Assembly: GCA_026008535.1 (NCBI GenBank)
Contig: BRKX01000014.1
Coordinates: 27,069,194 to 27,133,193 of the forward strand
Source of the DNA: Perilla frutescens
Lineage: Eukaryota; Streptophyta; Magnoliopsida; Lamiales; Lamiaceae
Reading direction: 5' to 3'
Length of the DNA stretch: 64,000 nucleotides
Under the pieces are notes generated by a model. It worked only from the letters and a program-made list of their open reading frames with translations. It did no database searches and was not told where the DNA came from. Of this stretch, positions 59,148 to 64,000 are shown piece after piece. The position numbers and the translations under genes were made by a program. The stretch's first letter is position 1; each line of letters starts with the position of its first letter.

Positions 59148-61099
59148 TTAACTTTTTTTGTTTACGTGGCAAGGTGATTTAAAAATTAATATATGTACAT
59201 AGATAATACAATTCAAATTAAATACACAAAGGTCCAATAACAGTTAAAACAATCGATAGCTTAATCGAGTAATGATTTTCATATGACCCGATAATGTTAT
59301 TTGAATCAAACTTCTTTTGAAACCATGCTCAACACAATAATTATTACTGAACTTAATTATTTCCTAATATAATTGATTATCCTTTACTCAATCATTACTT
59401 GCATTAACATCTAACTCAGGCTGTCCCATAATTATGAATCGGGTTAAAAAGGAAGTCTCTAACGGTAAAAGAAAAAAAAGAAAAGAAAAGAAAAGGATAA
59501 CGAATACTTATCCATTTCCACAAATATTAAAAAGGCGCAATTCATTTTTGAAAATAAGAGAATTTTTTTATTAATCCATAACACCCTCAGTCAAGAAGGA
59601 AAACCAATGTTTCAAGAACACATATCAACATGTTGCACCAATTTATGCAATCTTGTGAGCAACATAGTTAACTTTTCTAAACATATCACGAAAATCAATG
59701 AACAAACTCCTCTTTAACGACTTCAATGGAGACAATTTGAACGAACAGTTTTCACTTGCAATAAAGAAAATAACAATTCTTTTATGGACATTCCATATTG
59801 TTTGTTATTCTTGTTGAGATATATAACATAAATTCACTTAAAACACAAATTACAAATAAATTTAAATGAATTTCCTGCCCAAAATAGAAGTTTCAACAAT
59901 TTCCTTTGATAAGACCATACGACCAATTTAAAATCTGGCCGATAAGAGAAGGAAAAAAAACAAGAATTATGTTCATTGAAAAAAATATCTAACTATTGAA
60001 AGATTTATTGAAGTTTGATATGTCCATTTGGACTTCTGTCTTTCTTCTCTAGTTCTTGTTGACTCAGATTTCTAGTTTATGAAACACAATCTTCATTTTT
60101 TTTTTATTAAACTCAAGTGACAATTAAATACACTTATCATTGCTGTTTTTAGCATTTTGGTCCTCTATTACAAATGATGTTACATCTCTTATTTCGTTGT
60201 AATGAATGGATATCACATGTATTAATTTTGGTAATTTATGTATTTAATGATCTCATTACTATACACATGATGACTACTGATAATGTGCAACATAAGATGT
60301 AATAACATTTGCATTAGGGAATTTGAACCTTATTTTTAGAGCTTTGAATAATTGGTTCGATTTAACTTAATTTACATAAGCTTCTACTTATATATCAAAA
60401 TGCGATTATAAATAGGTATCATGTAATTTATAAATAAGAAAATTTGTCATTTTATACAAGAATATAAGATAAAAATAAAAATGAAAACTACACCATATAT
60501 TATAATTATAATTTTGTATTTTATATAACGAATAACCGACAAATATAATAGGAAGATAATAATATGCACATGAAAAAAAATAAGTTTATTAGAAAAAAAG
60601 AGGATGATTATTAAGGGGGTAGTATGTTTGTGTAAAGTTGTTGATAAGAACGATAAAACGAGGAGCACATTCCTCTGCCTCAATTCTCAAAACCCAAGAC
60701 AAGAACCCCCACATTCCTCTGCCTCATTTTCACCAGAATTGATGCCATTTTTCAGGAGCACCATCATTTAAAATTTAATGAATAAAAATATTTATATTAA
60801 TGTAGTTGCAGAAATCATACGGAACACAGAATATTTAATCTGCAGCGAGCGTGAAAGAATTACTTACTGCGTTGGAAAAAGTGAAGTGGGGTGCGTCGTG
60901 GGGCTCGCTGTTTGGTTTCAGTTTACACTTTAAGTTTAAAGCGAATGCCAACTTCATCTACTCTTCACGTTTCATGTTTTGGCCTTTTTTGAGTGGGGTT
61001 TCCTTGCAACTGTCCAATCCCTTGTGCTTTTATTTCGGATGCTTCTTTCTTGTTCTGTCTGTAATCAAATCCTTTCATCTTTGAACGAGGGAATCCGAA
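59148..61099. other. Non-coding stretch and upstream region of the subtilase
   Basis: It is AT-rich with a purine run at 59468-59497. From about 60700 the sequence becomes less AT-rich and likely contains the promoter and leader of the subtilase. The ORF at 60851-61084 lies in this leader and overlaps no domain. Confidence 0.45.
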
Positions 61100-64000
61100 A
61101 TGGGTTCATTCAGAAACGCTCAAAAAGTGTTTCTTTATCTGTATCTTTGTATGTTTGTTTTTCTTGCAGTGATTGGCTCATCATTTTCATCTAAGGTACT
61201 GTGTTTCTATTGGAAAAGATGGTATATTTTATGGGATTGGTTCTGATTTTGGTGTTTTTTTGTTGTTTAGTTGTATGTGGTGTATATGGGCAGCAGAGGT
61301 AGTGATGGTCCGGATGAGATTTTAAGGCAGAACCATCAAATTCTTAATGATCTTCATAGAGGAAGGTTGCTTATCGATTCTCTTATTTCTTCTGCTATTT
61401 GGGCTTTTCTGTTATCATTTGTGTGTGTGCTATGATCAATTGATTACCCTTTTCTTTTTCATCTCACTGTGTGATATTAATGCAGTGTGGAGCAGGCCAA
61501 GGCTTCTCATTTGTATAGTTATAGACATGGTTTCAGAGGCTTTGCTGCCAGGTTGACCGATGAACAAGCTTCTCAAGTGGCAGGTAAGTACCTAATTCTG
61601 CATTCGCTATTAAATGCTATTTATGATTGAGATCAATCAACCTAATAAAAACGCTGATTTATTGAGGTTTCTGAAATTAATGTCTACTGACTATGTACTA
61701 ATAATGTTCATGTGGTTGGAATGATGATTAAATGAAACTCAGAAATGCCGGGAGTTGTGTCGGTTTTCCCCAACACTAGAAGGAGCCTTCACACTACTCA
61801 TTCTTGGGATTTCATGGGCCTTGGTGGTGAAGAAACTATGGAGATTCCAGGTTATTCCACCAAGAACCAAGTTAATGTCATCATTGGTTTCATTGATACA
61901 GGTAACTAATCAAATACTCTATCGACAAAAGCTCAAAGTCAGAATAATTCAGTTATCATCGTAATTAAGGCCTTTTGTTGTTCTCCCTTCAAACAAATTA
62001 AGCAGCATACTCCCCAAAAGTTTGTAAACTTTCACACTTAGCTATTTGCTGAAGTGTGGTAGAAATTTCTCGGACAAAAACATGTTTTTTGTTGTCCTTT
62101 TCTTATCCGTTTGCTGTGTTAATGATTTGATATGTGGTAGAATCAAACTCTCCATGTGCTTCTTTCTTGTCTTTCTTTTAACAATAGAATGCAATACATG
62201 TTTTTTTTTGGTTGCATGACAAGAACAAGAAGGAACGCATTTAGTATCTCGATCACGTTGCTGCTACATGGCTTGTGATTTTTCTTTTATCACATTCCCT
62301 CTCAAATAATAGAACTTGGGATTTATGCAAAGAAGCTTATATTACAGGTATTTGGCCCGAGTCCCCAAGTTTTAGTGATGAAGGTATGCCGCCTGTGCCA
62401 GCTGGATGGAAGGGACGTTGCCAACCAGGGGAAGTTTTCAACTCTTCCACATGCAACAGGTTGAAAACATTGTGCTTCTTCCTTATCAATAATTACATTG
62501 ATTTTCATTGAAACTATACTGAAATATATGGGATTTGTCTTCCTTCTAGGAAAGTGATTGGTGCAAGATACTACCTAAATGGCTATCAATCTGAAGAAGA
62601 GCAGGAGAAGATTGTTGCATATAAATCTGCAAGGGACAGTGTTGGTCATGGGAGTCACACGGCTTCAACTGCTGCAGGTCGTTATGTTGGTAACATGAAT
62701 TACAGTGGGTTGGCAGCGGGTGGAGCCAGAGGAGGTGCTCCGATGGCTAGGATTGCTGTATACAAGACTTGTTGGAGGTCTGCTTGCTATGACGTCGACT
62801 TGTTGGCTGCATTTGATGATGCCATTAGGGATGGGGTGCATATTATATCCCTGTCTTTAGGTGCTGATTCACCACAGGGAGATTATTTTAGTGATGCCAT
62901 TTCCATTGGGGCCTTCCATGCTGTTAGCCGTGGAGTAGTGGTGGTGGCATCAGCTGGAAACGAAGGAAGTTCAGGGTCTGCAACAAATCTTGCTCCTTGG
63001 ATAATCACTGTTGCAGCTAGTTCAACAGACAGAGACTTTACATCTGACATCATTCTTGGCAATGGAGCTCAATTTTCGGTAGCCATAATTTCCTGAATTT
63101 GTTAGCACCGTCAAGTAATTTGTTCATCGTTAATTGAGCCTTTTATTCTACAGGGTGAGAGTCTGAGTCTTTCGAAGATGAATGCCCCAGCTAGGATCAT
63201 ATCCGCTTCTGAAGCATATGGAGGATACTTCACTCCTTACCAATCCAGGTGAAGCATAAAGGTAGTTCGTTGTGTGTACGTTCAGCATGTCTATTTTCTA
63301 CGTAGAATCTCAAGATATTTTAGCCTTTCATGTTCACACCAGTTACTGTTTGGAGAGTTCCTTGAATATCACAAAGGCAAAAGGAAAAGTTCTGGTTTGC
63401 CGTCATGCTGGGAGCTCAACGGAGTCGAAGCTTGCAAAAGGTGCAGTAGTGAAACAAGCTGGCGGAGTTGGAATGGTTCTCATAGATGAAGCTGATAGAG
63501 ATGTTGCCATCCCTTTTGCAATCCCAGCAGCTATTGTTGGAAATAGAGTAGGATATAAGATCTTATCTTATATAAATAACTCAAGGTTTGCTCTCTACTC
63601 GACGCTCTTTATAGTTTTCTTGGATTTTACAACCTCCTATTGATTCACTTATTCGTGTCAACAGCTATCCAACATCAACAATCCTGTCTTCCAAGACTGT
63701 TCTAGGATTGCAAGCTGCTCCTCTAGTCGCTCCATTTTCTTCCAAGGGCCCGAATGCATTAACTCCTGAAATCCTTAAGGTAACCGGTACAGCACTACAG
63801 ACACTTAAAAACGAAGTCTCGTGATTCTTTTGCTTCATTTGTTGTACTACCCTTCTTGTTCTTGTGCTTTTCAATTACTTGTTTCTGTTAGTTTTCTTTC
63901 TCGAAACAAATAGTCACTCTTTAACAGCCACATATCTGGCAAATTTGATGAATTTGTAGCCTGATGTCCTAGCACCCGGACTCAATATCTTGGCTGCCTG
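61100..64000 (+). CDS. Subtilisin-like serine protease (S8A subtilase), 5' part, runs off the window
   Basis: Exons that splice in consistent phase are 61100-61195, 61271-61365, 61486-61583, 61743-61901, 62348-62459, 62550-63078, 63154-63248, 63343-63585, 63665-63779 and 63960 onward. Exon 1 is a signal peptide (FLYLYLCMFVFLAVIGSSFS). Exons 2-4 form the I9 propeptide (LYVVYMGS, ASHLYSYRHGFRGFAA, VVSVFPNTRR) up to the HTTHSWDFMGL junction. Catalytic Asp is in DTGIWPES and His in GHGSHTAST. The oxyanion Asn is in SAGNEG. The PA domain spans exon 8 (KGKVLVCRHAG...). The last exon starts PDVLAPGLNILAA. The nucleophile Ser (GTSMS motif) and the C-terminal domain lie beyond position 64000. It is predicted to be secreted to the apoplast. 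No lesion is seen, so it is likely a working host gene. The many introns point to an intron-rich plant SBT clade. I do not assign a symbol. Confidence 0.93.

Noticed and set aside
60851..61084. 77-aa plus-strand ORF just before the subtilase
   Set aside because: It lies in the probable leader. The signal-peptide ATG at 61100 is in a different frame and gives the correct protein start.

Overview
The window is nuclear DNA of a flowering plant. The evidence is AT-rich intergenic sequence, GT-AG introns inside recognisable plant gene families (subtilase, FAR1/FRS, Myb/SANT-like, DUF1985-Ulp1), and plant-type transposons (CACTA, hAT, MULE-like, Helitron-like, solo LTRs). A eudicot is likely. Lamiales is my guess from the style of the Myb/SANT-like and DUF1985-C48 genes, but nothing here proves it. 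I saw no rRNA, tRNA, CRISPR array or bacterial-style operon.

Layout. 0.2-1.8 kb is one arm of a long inverted repeat whose partner lies at 37.6-39.1 kb. Between the arms are five transposon-associated genes: a FAR1/MULE transposase-like pseudogene (6.2-11.6 kb, split by a 2.86-kb solo LTR), two Myb/SANT-like units (11.9-13.2 kb), a GRF zinc-finger/coiled-coil/transmembrane pseudogene (16.0-16.6 kb, minus), an intact Myb/SANT-like gene (25.0-25.5 kb) and a DUF1985-Ulp1 (C48) protease pseudogene (33.7-37.1 kb, minus). Later insertions sit among them: a GAGCTCGA-rich hAT-like relic (13.7-15.6 kb), a CACTA element (17.4-20.8 kb), a tandem pair of GTACACGGCC-repeat elements (26.3-31.25 kb) with a 2.1-kb hAT element nested in the second copy, and a hAT-like terminal repeat element (31.26-32.09 kb).

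39-48 kb is repeat territory: degenerate AT repeats with a telomere-like CCCTAAA-rich block inside, a second solo LTR in minus orientation (42.3-45.0 kb), a rearranged repeat (45.1-46.0 kb), an AAT microsatellite, a Helitron-like 3' end and a hAT fragment. 48.3-53.9 kb holds a second DUF1985-Ulp1 pseudogene (minus) with a long Ser/Thr-Pro repeat linker. 54-60.8 kb is AT-rich, with a degenerate tandem repeat, a weak small ORF and a CTACACGA-rich terminal-inverted-repeat element. The only clearly ordinary host gene is a secreted subtilisin-like protease that starts at 61.1 kb and runs off the right edge.

How it fits together. The FAR1/MULE, Myb/SANT-like, GRF and Ulp1 genes are all typical cargo of large plant Mutator-like or related elements, and the inverted repeat arms suggest the remains of one very large element, although two neighbouring elements would look similar. 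Those genes carry 15 premature stops that I could place in otherwise readable frames. All are TAG or TGA and none is TAA, which fits slow decay of methylated, silenced DNA.
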